64,000 nucleotides of DNA, taken from Hydra vulgaris. Taxonomy: Eukaryota > Cnidaria > Hydrozoa > Anthoathecata > Hydridae. The translations under genes were made by a program, and so were the position numbers. The stretch lies in assembly GCF_038396675.1 (NCBI RefSeq), contig NC_088921.1:31905001-31969000 (forward strand), in the 5' to 3' direction. Under the pieces are notes generated by a model. It made no database searches, was not told where the DNA came from, and saw only the letters and a list, made by a program, of their open reading frames with translations. Every line of letters starts with the position of its first letter. The first letter of the stretch is position 1. Positions 1 through 13,339 of the stretch are shown here, in pieces.

Positions 1-320
1 CCAAAGTATACATTTTCGTGATTACATAAAAAAGGTTCGTTAAGATTGAATATAACGGGTGATGCGGAAGTTATCGGACAAAATAAAAACGTCAATAACT
101 TATTTATAAATAAAAAAGCAAATTACTATCATATTTTTTTTAAATAAAGCATTTATCTTTTAATAAAAATACATTATACTTTATATGAAAAAACACCACC
201 ATCTGCAATTGATCTCAATTTTGCTCTGACGCCTTTCATATGCGACTGTAAAAAGTTTAAATCAATTTCTTGTAGTTTTAGTTTAATGCGATCAATCAAA
301 ACTTGCTCTGTTGAAGCTTT
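1..320. other. Left flank with terminal-repeat-like sequence
   Basis: No coding signal. Around 57-82 the sequence GGGTGATGCGGAAGTTATCG resembles the end of a Tc1/IS630-type element and lies just outside the 3' end of the minus-strand transposase relic that follows, so it may be that element's terminus. A related GGGTTATGCGGAAA end occurs at about 54,716. No matching opposite end was found to the right of the transposase. Confidence 0.35.
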
Positions 321-977
321 CTAATCTCCTTCGTAAACCTTCTGTGCCAAATGTCCCCAAAAATTTTCAATTGGTCGTGCTTGAGGCACATTTGGGGGAT
401 TGGATTCTTTATCAACGTAATAGACATATTGGTCCATCCAATTTAGAGAATCTTTAGAATAATGAGAACTTGCTAAATCTGGCCAAAATAAATAGTTAAA
501 GTCTCCATGATACTTGTGAATAAATGGAAGAAGTCGTTTTTCTAAACATTCATTAATATAGATTGATGAATTGATCGCTACAGCCTTGGAAGTGCGAAAC
601 AATGGCTCGGACATACCACGGTCAGATATGGCTTTCCACATTATTAATTTTTTTGGAAATTTTTCTTTTCCTATAAAACGAACACTTTCTGGGCATGTCT
701 TTTTGTTGTTTGTGTAGTATCCAGAATTTCCAGGCATGTTGTCCCCTGCAAAACAAAAGTATTTTTTGTCATCGATGACTAGAAGCGATTTTGTGTTATA
801 GAGTTGGTTAACTAGTTCCCTGCTTCTTTTCTTTGCCTTTATTTGTTGTTCTATAGTGTATTTTGTTATTGAATGATATTTGGTGTTTACAAAACAAATT
901 GAAAGTAATTGTGTAATGCAAAATTGAAACTGAAAAATCAACTTTTCTAAATCACTTACCAATAGCAACACATCCAA
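321..977 (-). pseudogene. Tc1/mariner-type (DD36E) transposase, C-terminal part
   Basis: An open frame of 218 codons holds the catalytic half of an IS630/Tc1-family DDE transposase, the nuclease that cuts and joins transposon ends. Candidate triad: D69 or D70 in VIDDKKYF, D167 in FWPDLASSHY, and E204 in RPIENFWG. By count, 36 residues separate the second and third acidic residues. MWKAISDRG corresponds to the family's usual W-G-x-I block. No N-terminal helix-turn-helix DNA-binding region is encoded in frame, so this is a 5'-truncated relic. The ORF's start methionine sits in sequence that reads like an intron next to a DUF4806-like exon, so the true start is unknown. The family call is firm; activity is unlikely. 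Confidence 0.75.
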
Positions 978-1775
978 TCAATATTTTTCCTATTCCGATT
1001 TTTTGTCTTCTCCCTACATAGTTTAATTTTACAGCTAGGCTTTTTTTAAAAACTATTCTTATTAAATAACTTATACAATCTCCTTCGTCTTTAACTCTAA
1101 TTTGTCCCGAATAATTAACCTGCAAAAATATACAACCTGGCAACAATAAGAGTTACTTTTGGTTATACTTAAATTAATATAATATATCATTTAAAAAAAA
1201 TATACATTGAGTATTTTGTTTAAAATATATAAATTGTACAAAGATATCATACAAAATGTATAAACAGATCATAAAAAATGTTTACGTTTTGCTTAAGTAT
1301 TTTCTTGGCTTTTTTCTTCTAGAGTACTTAAATTCTCTACTGCTTTTAATGGCAATGACACTCTTTCAGGCGTATCATTAATTAGTATATCTTTGTTACT
1401 CAAATTTTTATATAATTAATTTTGATGTGTTTTGTAGTTCACCAAGTTGCACTTCAATGCTTGCCCATCGTGCTAATAATACCTGCATATCTTTAGGGGG
1501 TACAACTTTATCTTGAAACAATAAAGTTATTAATATTCTTATGAAACTATACAACAAATTACAGATAACATTTAGAATTTATGAAAGTAAATACAACATT
1601 TACTAATAAAGCAAATTAAATTAAAGACAGAGGGGCAAACTTTTAATTATAAAAATATATACTTACTAATGCATTTATAATATTTTAATGAATTATGGAA
1701 TATTCTGGTGTGCATTCAATTTCTGGCACTGACACAAAACAATTCTTGCTAACGTTTGAGACACAGATTGCACTG
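952..1775 (-). pseudogene. DUF4806-like protein, scattered exons or relic
   Basis: Minus-strand translation gives several short blocks in the expected order. Near 1690-1775: a stretch ending VPEIECTPEYS. Near 1425-1510: PPKDMQVLLARWASIEVQL. Near 1296-1405: LPLKAVENLSTLEEKS, which resembles the start of DUF4806. Near 955-1122: DCISYLIRIVFKKSLAVKLN followed by YVGRRQKIGIGK, which resembles its core (xxxLaxxYNWxGRRxK). The last block is preceded by a pyrimidine-rich stretch ending in CAG and followed by a GTAAGT donor-like site near 955-960, so it looks like a genuine exon. An in-frame stop follows the LPLKAVENL block at 1293-1295, so the locus may be a pseudogene or have another splice form. 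The function of DUF4806 is unknown; it is often seen in cnidarian transposon-rich loci. Confidence 0.5.
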
Positions 1776-1834
1776 TAAAAAAAAATATTCATATTAAAAC
1801 AATGTTTTTCCAACAGAGTTTGTAGCCAAATGTT

Positions 1835-2360
1835 TATATAAAATTCCCTGACTTTTTTGAAAAATCAGATGAATTTCCCTGACCATATTTAACAATGGTT
1901 TTTACATCTACTGTAATGGAAATGCTAAAATTGTACATGCTTTGAATGACAAAACTTATAAAACTTAGCTATTAGTTAAGTTGGATTTTAGTATGGATCT
2001 TATTATACATGTTAGTATGGATCTTATTGAATGAAAACTAAGAAAAACATAAGTTTCAGAAAAAATAAATGGGTAGCACCAAAAAAAAACATAAAAGCTT
2101 AATTGTAAAAGGAGTAACTTCTCAATCAGAATTCCCTGACTTCTCTATGACTATCTAAAGAAAAAAAAAGTTCCCTGACTTTTCCAGGTTTTCCATGACT
2201 TAAGCCAAAATGAACTAACTTTCCAGGTTTTCCAGGTACAGTACGAACCTTGTCCAATGTTTTTAAAAAGAGTTGGACTAGCCCACCGGGACAACGAAAA
2301 ACTCCCGGTAGGCTGGGCAACTTTTGTGGCTGTGGCCGCCAGCTTCCGCCTGTTACTATA
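1835..2360. repeat. Composite repeat with TTCCCTGACTTTTCCAGG words
   Basis: The words TTCCCTGAC and TTTTCCAGGTTTTCC recur at about 1846, 1874, 2131 and 2171-2235. A relatively GC-rich block follows (2280-2350) with a CCCACCGGGACAACG word. Translations such as GKPGK are by-products of the repeat and not evidence of a gene. I read this as a decayed interspersed repeat; no ends or target duplication are visible. Confidence 0.45.
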
Positions 2361-2600
2361 CTTGGTAAAAAAAAGTATTTTATCCACTTGAAATTCCATC
2401 AAATCTTATTAATAATAATCATAAGACATTATAACAGTATAATTTTAGTTCATTAAGGCATACATTTAGTTACAACTTTTAACTTAAATATTCTGTCAGT
2501 TAATTAAGTCATCAGAAATAAGTTTAACAAACGCGTAATAAATGGAGCACTCTAATAAAAAAAAATTTCATGGAGGTACGGAAAAACAAAGAGAGCGTAA

Positions 2601-2692
2601 CAAAATAACATTGGTTAACGAAGCAAAATAACATTGGTTAATGAAGCAAAATAACATTGGTTAATGAAGCAAAATAACATTGGTTAACGAAG
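2601..2692 (+). repeat. 23-bp tandem repeat, four copies
   Basis: Four consecutive 23-bp units of the form caaaataacattggttaayg plus aag, starting at 2601, 2624, 2647 and 2670. Units 1 and 4 have c, and units 2 and 3 have t, at the y position. Non-coding minisatellite. Confidence 0.9.
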
Positions 2693-2699
2693 CAAAAAA

Positions 2700-4160
2700 A
2701 TGTACCAAAATTGATGAGATGTTTAAAACATTAAGTTCACCTATTCAATATGTTGACGTAATTAATTGTTTTAAATACTCTTGGTTGTTATAACTTGTAA
2801 GTTATGATTTTCTTACATATTTATATTTTTTAATTAATGACAGCAAAATACCTATTTGATTCTAAATAGGTTTATGACTTATAGGTTTTCTATTTTAATT
2901 CTAAAAAGGTTAATGATGACAACATTATTGATAATGCTGTAAAACATAGTTCTTTACTAAAAAAAGTTTTAATAATTTAGATTATTATACCTCATTAGTT
3001 ATTAAACATAATGGTTTCTTATTTTATTAATGTGTTACAGGGTTTCCACTCTTCATTAAAAACCTTAAATAATTAAACCTCTTTTAAACTTATTAAATAA
3101 CCTCAAAAAAATTGAAAATGATTATCTATTTGAGTAACGAGTTTCTTCTAAATTTTTAATACATTTTTTGCCGTTTTTAACCAAATCTTCTTGAAAAGTT
3201 TGACAAAGCCTAAAAACTTGTGAAAAGACATTTATTAAAACTAGGTCCCTTTTTTGAAAAAACCTTAGGCTTTTTCATTTGGGTGTGAGATCGTCTGTCG
3301 ATACAACTCTCCATTAATTGGATTATAAAAAAAACTGTCACCCATCATGAAAATACGCTTCTTTTGAGACCCAGGTTGACATACTTTTGAATAACTTTTT
3401 TTTCGACAATATTAGGGACTTTACCCTAAATGCTTAAGATTTGAACCTAAATATCTTTACAACTTGACTTGATAGTAAAAAAAGAGTTACATATTTGAAA
3501 TCAAAATGAGAAATGCTATACAAAAAACAAATTGTTTGCTCGGAACCAGAAAAAAAAATTTTTTTTGTTGACCTGTGTAATCAATGGACCCCTCTGTCTA
3601 CCGCGCTAACATTAGGGAAAATGTAAATTAGGTAACAAAAGTGCAGCAAGAAATAGGGTGACTGCAACAAAATATTTTTCAACGAAATTTGGCAGGTGCA
3701 TAGGTAAATGAATAACTTAAAAAAAAAATTTGGATAGAAAAAAAAAAGACTATACCCTGGACATTAATTTCACCACAGAAGTTCGACCAAAATATTGACA
3801 TCAATAAGCTCGTTAATATATCAAGTGAGTATAGTTGAAGAGCTAATTGTGAAACAATGACAAGCCACAAAAACAAATATTTGAGAAAAAGGACTTTTAA
3901 GCTTTATTTAAATCTATAAAATCAGTGCTTACCTATTATTCTCTCAAATTATAATTCTCTCAAATCATCATAAAAATACTAATGGATATTATATGATAAA
4001 AATATTAATGGATATTGGACAAAAAAAATAAATAAAAATTTCGTATACTATTTATGATTATATAAATGATAATAACTCATTTTTGAAAAAAGTGTGGCTT
4101 ATCATTGTTTTACAATAAGCCCTTCAATTAAAACCATATCGAACTAATACTTCAAATATT
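2700..4160. other. Non-coding, with a fragment of a dispersed repeat
   Basis: AT-rich with no convincing coding frame. The segment at about 3355-3440 (cttcttttgagaccca, acatacttttgaa, agggac) is a diverged copy of the long inverted arms of the element at 35.6-39.1 kb, so it is a third, solo copy of that repeat family. Confidence 0.5.
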
Positions 4161-4167
4161 CTTCTTT

Positions 4168-4470
4168 CTAAAAATAATCTATGTTGATAACGAATACTAA
4201 AAAATTATTCCACAAAGCTTTCCTCAAGCACGCTAACTTTGAAGAGAAAAACCTGGCAAAAAATTTTAGCACAAAAATCGGTTCCGTAAAACGTGATTGC
4301 CAAGTACCTGATAGCTTGTTTTCAATAATATTCCCTTCTTTGTCAATATCATTACGACTGATTGCTTCAATCCAAAGTTTACGACGTAATTGATCTTTTG
4401 GTATCAAATAATATTTTAGCTCTAGAGAAGTTTTAATATTGCTTGATTGTCCAAAAGCAACTCTTAAGCA
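4168..4470 (-). pseudogene. THAP zinc-finger relic
   Basis: The minus-strand frame reads RVAFGQSSNIKTSLELKYY, then LIPKDQLRRKLWIEAISRND. This matches the layout of a THAP DNA-binding finger, including the conserved P-K-D-x-x-R-R-x-x-W-I block. The two N-terminal zinc-binding cysteines expected before and after the VAFG block are R and Q here, so the finger is probably dead. Nothing C-terminal is recognisable. THAP fingers are found in P-type transposases and in host regulators derived from them. A second THAP relic lies at about 10 kb. Confidence 0.5.
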
Positions 4471-4629
4471 TTTTTAAAAACTTGACTTAAACACGTTTTG
4501 CTTAGTATTTTTTTTCTTTTAGAGCCGGATTAAGGCATTAAACAAAACGCGCTAATAACGTGTTTTGTTCAATGTTTTCCCCCTACAAAGACGGTAATAC
4601 GTTTTGTGACGCGATCGCTACCCCAAGGA

Positions 4630-4743
4630 TACTTGTTACTGTATGACATTTCAAATGTTTAATTTATTTAATAAAGTAGACATTTTAAATGTCTTCTTTA
4701 TTAAATAAATCAAACATTTGAAATGTCAATACAGCAATAAGTA
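4630..4743. repeat. Short foldback element
   Basis: Inverted arms of about 47 bp pair across a short centre. Left arm 4630-4676 contains gacatttcaaatgttt and right arm 4696-4743 its complement; outer words tacttgttactgtat and atacagcaataagta also pair. The RNA or DNA could form a long hairpin. Probably a MITE or foldback repeat; no target duplication is evident. Confidence 0.7.
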
Positions 4744-5417
4744 TAAAAAAATAAAAAACTCGAAGATCTTACACAAAAGTAATTTGATTATTGCCTTTAT
4801 TATTACATTGATAATTTAGATTGTAGTAAAATTTTATAAGCATATTAATTAAATGTTAATTAATACTTCATTATTTAAAAAAAAAACATTAAGTCACGAG
4901 AACCTCTTGAAGTTTATTTCTTATAGGGTCCTTTTAAGATTCTAAGAAGAATAAAAAATATAGCTTATTTTTTTTTATTTTTTATTTTAAAAAAATGGAA
5001 AGATAATATCATAACCTTTATTTATTTTGTAAAACGATACCATTTTTTAAAAATGTTTTGCAACAAGTTTAAAAATATACTAAAAAAAAATGATCAGCAA
5101 CTACATTTGCTGAATACACTGTCCAACAGTGATTTTGTTTAGAAACCAAAATTAGTCATTTCTTCTGTATTTTCACCTGATGAATTCAAAAATGACGTTA
5201 AAAATCACATATTAGCTCTAGTTTAAGAAATAAAAACAAAAATTTTCTCTCAAGGGTATAAATTTTCATTTTTTGAAAAAAAAATTTTTATTTGTTTTTG
5301 ACTAACCATAATGTTTTATTCATGCTTAAAACTTGTGATATTAGTTATGTGTGTTTGCTAAAGTTTTTGGTCAAATCTATTCTTAATTTTTTATTTTTTT
5401 ATTTACTAGTGTAAAAC

Positions 5418-5945
5418 TTGACAAATCAACATGCCAAGGAAGTGTGTGTTAATTTATTAGACAGTTTTTGTTTCATTTGTGATGAAATAACATTTTCCTC
5501 ACAAAAAAGAACTATGAAACCTCTTGTGAAGACTGATTACCCGTATTACTTCGATATGAAGGTTGGGGACCAGGATAAGTTATGCACTCCACATATATGT
5601 TGTAGCTCTTGTTCGGTTAAAAAATAAAAAAAGATCTTTGGCTTTTGCTATTTCTATGGTATGGAGAAAGCCTAAAAACTACACGTAAGACCTCTATTTC
5701 TGCTTGACCCCACCCATTAAGGCAGGTTTGTCAATGAAGAAAATAGAAACAGTCAAATATTCGAATCTTTCATCTGCCATTTAACTTATTACACATTTGG
5801 ATTGTTTACCAGTTCCTACTCCACCACAAAGTTGTTGGTAGAAACAGAAAATGAAGGCACAAATAAAGTAGAAATAGAAGAAAAAGAAGAAAACATGCCT
5901 TCCACATCAAATGATCCTGATTTTGTATTAACAGATGACCCAGTG
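5418..5945 (+). pseudogene. N-terminal part of an unnamed TE-associated protein family
   Basis: The first frame (5418-5627) carries a cysteine-rich module: CFICDEITFSSQK, then KVGDQDKLCTPHICCSSC. After stops and frame changes it continues with AISMVWRKPKN, YFCLTPPIKAGLS and LPVPTPP, and then an acidic, serine-rich stretch ending STSNDPDF (about 5925). I recognise this order of motifs from a protein family common in cnidarian and insect genomes, usually left uncharacterised; I know no function for it. Stop codons and frameshifts make this a relic. It ends abruptly where the CCCACATGGG repeat begins. Confidence 0.55.
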
Positions 5946-5956
5946 AAAAATAAAAC

Positions 5957-6165
5957 CGCGTCCCACATGGGTTCCGCGTGGGTTCCGTGTGGGATTTATG
6001 GGATTTATGTGGGACGGATTTTCCCATGTGGTATCCGTATGGAAATTTGTCACCTTAAACCCATGTGGGTAATCCCACATGGGTTACATGTGGGAACCAT
6101 ATGGTATTTACACACATGGGAAATCCCACGTGGGTTTCCTGTGGGATTTGCATGGGAATTAATTT
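5957..6165. repeat. Repeat rich in CCCACATGGG palindromes
   Basis: The palindromic word CCCACATGGG and variants (CCCATGTGG, CCCACGTGGG, TGTGGGATTT) recur about every 15-25 bp in both orientations. The same family returns at 11.9-12.4 kb. It interrupts the coding relic to its left. Identity unknown; possibly a non-autonomous element with many protein-binding half sites. Confidence 0.7.
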
Positions 6166-6369
6166 AAAAGCTGGAAACTAAAAAAAAACTAAAAAAAAAT
6201 TTTTTAAATCGACATTGCATTGCGTTACGTCTATTTTGTGAGAAATTATTTTATATTAATAAAGATAATGGCAAGCAAGTATGTAAGTACCGCGAATAAT
6301 TTTTATCTTTCCTTATAGAAATAAGATTAAGATTTGTGCAAATAGACGTATTATTAGGATAATATTATA

Positions 6370-9452
<3,083 letters not shown>

Positions 9453-9664
9453 CATATGAACATGTTAGAGAATGTTCATATGATATTTGAACATCACAAA
9501 TTTAATAATATTGTTGTGATATGTTATATAAATAATTCCATAATAGATTATGATATGAAAATAAGATAGGATATGAAGGCAATGATCAAAGAATAAATTT
9601 ACTTATAGAAATTTAGATGTTTGTTTATTAGTTTCAGAATATTATATTATGTGTGACCGCGGCC

Positions 9665-11239
9665 TTCTATAATAACAGGCCTTGACATCGCGCAACAAAG
9701 TTGTTAAACTGAAGGCCAATTCCTAATACTGTGTTAACATTTTCATCTTTTAACATTAGATGAAAGTTTGTGTTCGCTCTTTTTTAATAAATCTTTAAAA
9801 TGTGATTGGTTTATAAATTAGATAGCCCAACATCAAGACAATAACGTTGTTATTGTCTTGATGTTGATGTAAGGTTCAAGGCGTTAACTTTGTAAGGTAA
9901 TAATATTGTCAAACTAACGATAAGTTTTTTTAATAATTAAAATGCCTTAAAAATGCCTTTCAAATGCTGTGTATCTCTTTGCAAGTCGAACTATCTCAAC
10001 TACAACAAAAATATCAATTTATACAACTACAATATCAATTACAACTACAACAAAAATATCAATACTCAACTACGACAAAAATATTAATTTATAATTTCCC
10101 GAAGAATCTAGAGGAGAGAAAAAGATGTAGTGAAGCTATCCCAAGAACTGGTTTTATTGTTACAGACTATACAGCATTATGTCAACTGCATTGGCCAAAT
10201 GAAGCACCTTTTGAAAGCAAATATGGGAAGCAACGACCTTTAAACCCACCATCTGTTTTTAAAATATTCCGCCTAGTTGTTTAGCCACACCAGCAAGTAA
10301 AGTTAGAAAAAATGTAACTTCAAGCGGTTTTCGAAGCATTTTACCAGATGAGTTAAATGATTTTCTAAAAGAGGATGAAATTATATTTGACGATATTCAA
10401 TCTTTGTCAAGTGATAATAACGATGTTATTGTTTTCCAGCTTAATAAAAAAAGTTTACACATACAATCAAAAATGTACAAACTTGGTGTTTCATTATTTA
10501 TTTTAGTAATTTTCAATGATTATTCATTTGTAGCTAACCATAATGGCACAATTTGTAATATTTCATATTTAGCTGTAAACAAATTAAAGTTAATAAAAAC
10601 AAAATCAGCTTTATTTGAAGCAGTTAGATTTTTAAAAAATAAAGAAAGTTCGCTTCAATCAAATATTCTATTCGAACACCTTAATGCTATGAGAAAAGTT
10701 AATGTTGGTGAAGTTTTATATACTTCAGATATTATATGTAGAGCATATGAGTATTTTGCTATGCGACGAAGTTTATATGATTGTATGTGTATTGACTACA
10801 AGTTGCCAAGTATAAGGACTTTAACCCTGTTGAGATATATTGATAAAACTTTTTTTTTGCTTGAATCAACTTTTATTGGTGTTTTTTATTGTTGGTGATT
10901 TTTATTGTTACCATTTTTAGCAAAAAAAATTAAAAATACAGTTATCTTTCTAATATATAGATATATACTTTGTTATGGTTCTGCTTGTTATTGATACTAT
11001 TTAATATTACATAAATATTCTTAATGAAATTTGAAATACGAAAAATATGGTTATCTTTTAACAATTTTTTGGTTTTCTTTTTATATTTCCGTTTTTACTA
11101 GAGATTATTATTAGAAAACATAGGCTGCCATTACACCCTACCTAATATAAAAATATATCAATATAAGTAAAAGTGAAAGTTTAATCGGCCTTCAGTTTTT
11201 ACGGCATTTTGCGCGATGTCAAGGCCTGTTATTATAGAA
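9665..11239 (+). mobile_element. P-like (THAP) DNA transposon, decayed, with 57-bp inverted ends
   Basis: The left end TTCTATAATAACAGGCCTTG (9665) and its reverse complement ending at 11239 open terminal inverted repeats of about 57 bp. Both ends also share GACATCGCGCAA and ACTGAAGGCC. The interior encodes a THAP finger and a P-transposase-like segment. A 17-bp-stem hairpin (9829-9866, caacatcaagacaataac) lies inside the left end, where P elements carry internal inverted repeats. No 8-bp target duplication is visible. At about 1.6 kb the element is shorter than a full P element, so it is an internally deleted or non-autonomous copy. Confidence 0.7.
9953..10898 (+). pseudogene. THAP/P-element transposase relic
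   Basis: The first frame starts MPFKCCVSLCKSN, the cysteine end of a THAP finger (C2CH zinc module that binds DNA). A low-complexity run of caactacaa-type words (about 9985-10090) then breaks the frame. It resumes with PKNLEERKRCSEAIPRTGFI and VTDYTALCQLHW, then LNPPSVF. A further frame (10404-10898) has RAYEYFAMRRSLYDC and YKLPSIRTL, the helix-turn-helix stretch seen after THAP in THAP9/P transposases. The RNase-H-like catalytic core is missing, and frameshifts separate the parts. The family assignment is good; the protein is dead. Confidence 0.7.
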
Positions 11240-11500
11240 GTCTACATCATTGAAAAAGTAGGTTTTTACATTTTTGTTTTCGTTTTTTTGTTTAACTACT
11301 TTTCCTTATTGATCACTTTTTTTCAGGATTCTCCTCATGGGTTCAAGATCATTACGCATAATATGTGTTCAATTACGCATAAACGTTAGTCATTGTAAGT
11401 AATAAATTAGGAAATAATTAATTGTGAAATATTGTAGTCATTAATAACTTCAAACTGGCTAATAATTAAAATTGCTCGACTAATAAGGTTCCTTATTAAA
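10899..11500. other. 3' part and right flank of P-like element
   Basis: Non-coding. Contains the right inverted terminal repeat (about 11184-11239), then AT-rich sequence without recognisable features. Confidence 0.5.
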
Positions 11501-11507
11501 ATTGCTT

Positions 11508-11675
<168 letters not shown>

Positions 11676-11907
11676 TTTTTAGAAAATGTTTGAAGAAAGT
11701 TAGAAGATACTAAAAACCTTGGTATTACACAAGCCGAAGCGATTTAATTAATTCAATTGACAAAAAACGGCGTGTAAATCGCAAAAGAAAAAATAATATT
11801 TTTAATATTCGTTTCGGATGTATTGATTAATAGCATTTATTTTTAAATAAATTCATTTGGCAACACGTTTTTTAATTTTATAAAATTTCGTCATAATAGT
11901 TTAAGGT

Positions 11908-12440
11908 AAATCCCACATCGGTTATAGGTGGAAAACATCACATGTAAAAGATCAAAAATGCTACACGTTTTGAATACCGAATGGGATAAAGTAGCAAATA
12001 CCAGATTAAGTTAAGCCTCTCTGAAAGCTTCGATGATTAATTTTAAATTACTATTTAAGTAATTTTTAAATTAAAAGAATTTTTAAAATTATCATAGAAG
12101 CATTCGGACTTTCATTTGTCTAGTATTGACTACTTTTATACCATTTGGAATAAAATATGTCGCATTTAAGATCCATAACATGTCGTATTTTCCACCTATA
12201 TCCCATGTAGGATTTACCACATAAAACCCATGTGGGATTTACCATATGAAACCCACATGGGACAAAATAATAATCCCCATATGGGTTACATGTGGTAAAA
12301 ACCCACGCGTATCCCATATGGGATTTACCATATGGAATCCATGTGGGATTTACCATATGAAACCCACATGGGACAAAATAATAATCCCCACATGGGTTAC
12401 ATGTGGAAAAAATCCACGCGTATCCCATGTGCGCTTTTTC
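11908..12440. repeat. Second copy of the CCCACATGGG palindrome repeat, with internal duplication
   Basis: CCCACATGGG, CCCATATGGG and TTTACCATATG words recur densely from about 12195 to 12433, with an outlying copy at 11911-11950. A block of about 85 bp (gatttaccatatgaaaccca onward, about 12236-12325) is repeated almost exactly at about 12349-12433, a period of about 113 bp. Same family as 5957-6165. Confidence 0.75.
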
Positions 12441-12444
12441 ACTG

Positions 12445-13335
12445 GGTATGCTGACGAACACTTGTAAAGATTTGCTGTCCAATTTATGCGAACGGTTTCA
12501 TGTAAAAACTGGTATCATTTGCAATTCGAATTATTCTTTATCATATCTTTATATGTGTGGATTTTTTTGTAGAAATTAGTTTGATCATTTTCATTTACAT
12601 TTCTTTTTCTTACGAAGTAGAGCTGAATCATCACCGGTGCTTATAGTCACCAGTGATGGTTCATTGGTGTCATGCAGCCTTTCACTGAAAAGGATGTATC
12701 GCATCGTTTTATTGCAACCTTATAATTGACATTCCAATTAAAACTAAACAATGTTTTAAGTTCAGGTTGTATTGAAGTTCTATCAATATCAACTTCTGAA
12801 ATTACCTCTGAAATGCAAATACATGAGCTTGTTATTTTTGTAATCTTTTTGAGTGGTTTGAAGTTTTGAAGTTACAAGTGGTTGTAATCTTTTTGAGTGG
12901 TTTGGTTTGAGTATGATAGGTTTATACATAACTATAGTTAAATCAAACTGGTGTAACAGTCAAAAAATAATGCGTGCAGTTACACAGCCAAGTCATAAAT
13001 TAACAAAAACACCCACAGCGTAGAGTTTTTTTCAAAAATACCCACAACAAATTGTGCGTATTTTGGCAAAAAAAACTCCCATTTTGAAACTTTTATAATC
13101 TTATTAAATTTCATTTGGTGTTGACATTTAAACCATAATCTTAAGTGTTTATTTAAATACACCATAATCTTAAGTGTTTATTTAAATACACCATAATCTT
13201 AAGTATTTATTTAAGAAAATATTTATATCTTTTATTTTTTTTAATTTAAAAGGTTTTAGCCTAAATAAAACACCCGTTTTATAGTTAACGTTCAATCTAA
13301 TTTTATGAGAGAAAAGCTTTTCTCTGGTTATAAAA
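12445..13335. other. Intergenic, with a 29-bp tandem repeat
   Basis: No gene seen. A 29-bp unit (accataatcttaagtgttta and so on) is repeated 2.9 times at 13132-13215. A 24-bp word (gttgtaatctttttgagtgg) is repeated directly near 12835 and 12880. Confidence 0.6.
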
Positions 13336-13339
13336 ATAC

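Noticed and set aside
2126-2402. GKPGK-repeat peptides
   Set aside because: Translations of the TTTTCCAGG repeat; codons follow the repeat, not a protein.
4181-4393. Plus-strand 70-codon ORF
   Set aside because: Antisense to the THAP relic, which has the recognisable motif.
12120-12482. 120-codon minus ORF with repeated GFHMVNPTW-type units
   Set aside because: By-product of the CCCACATGGG repeat and its duplication.
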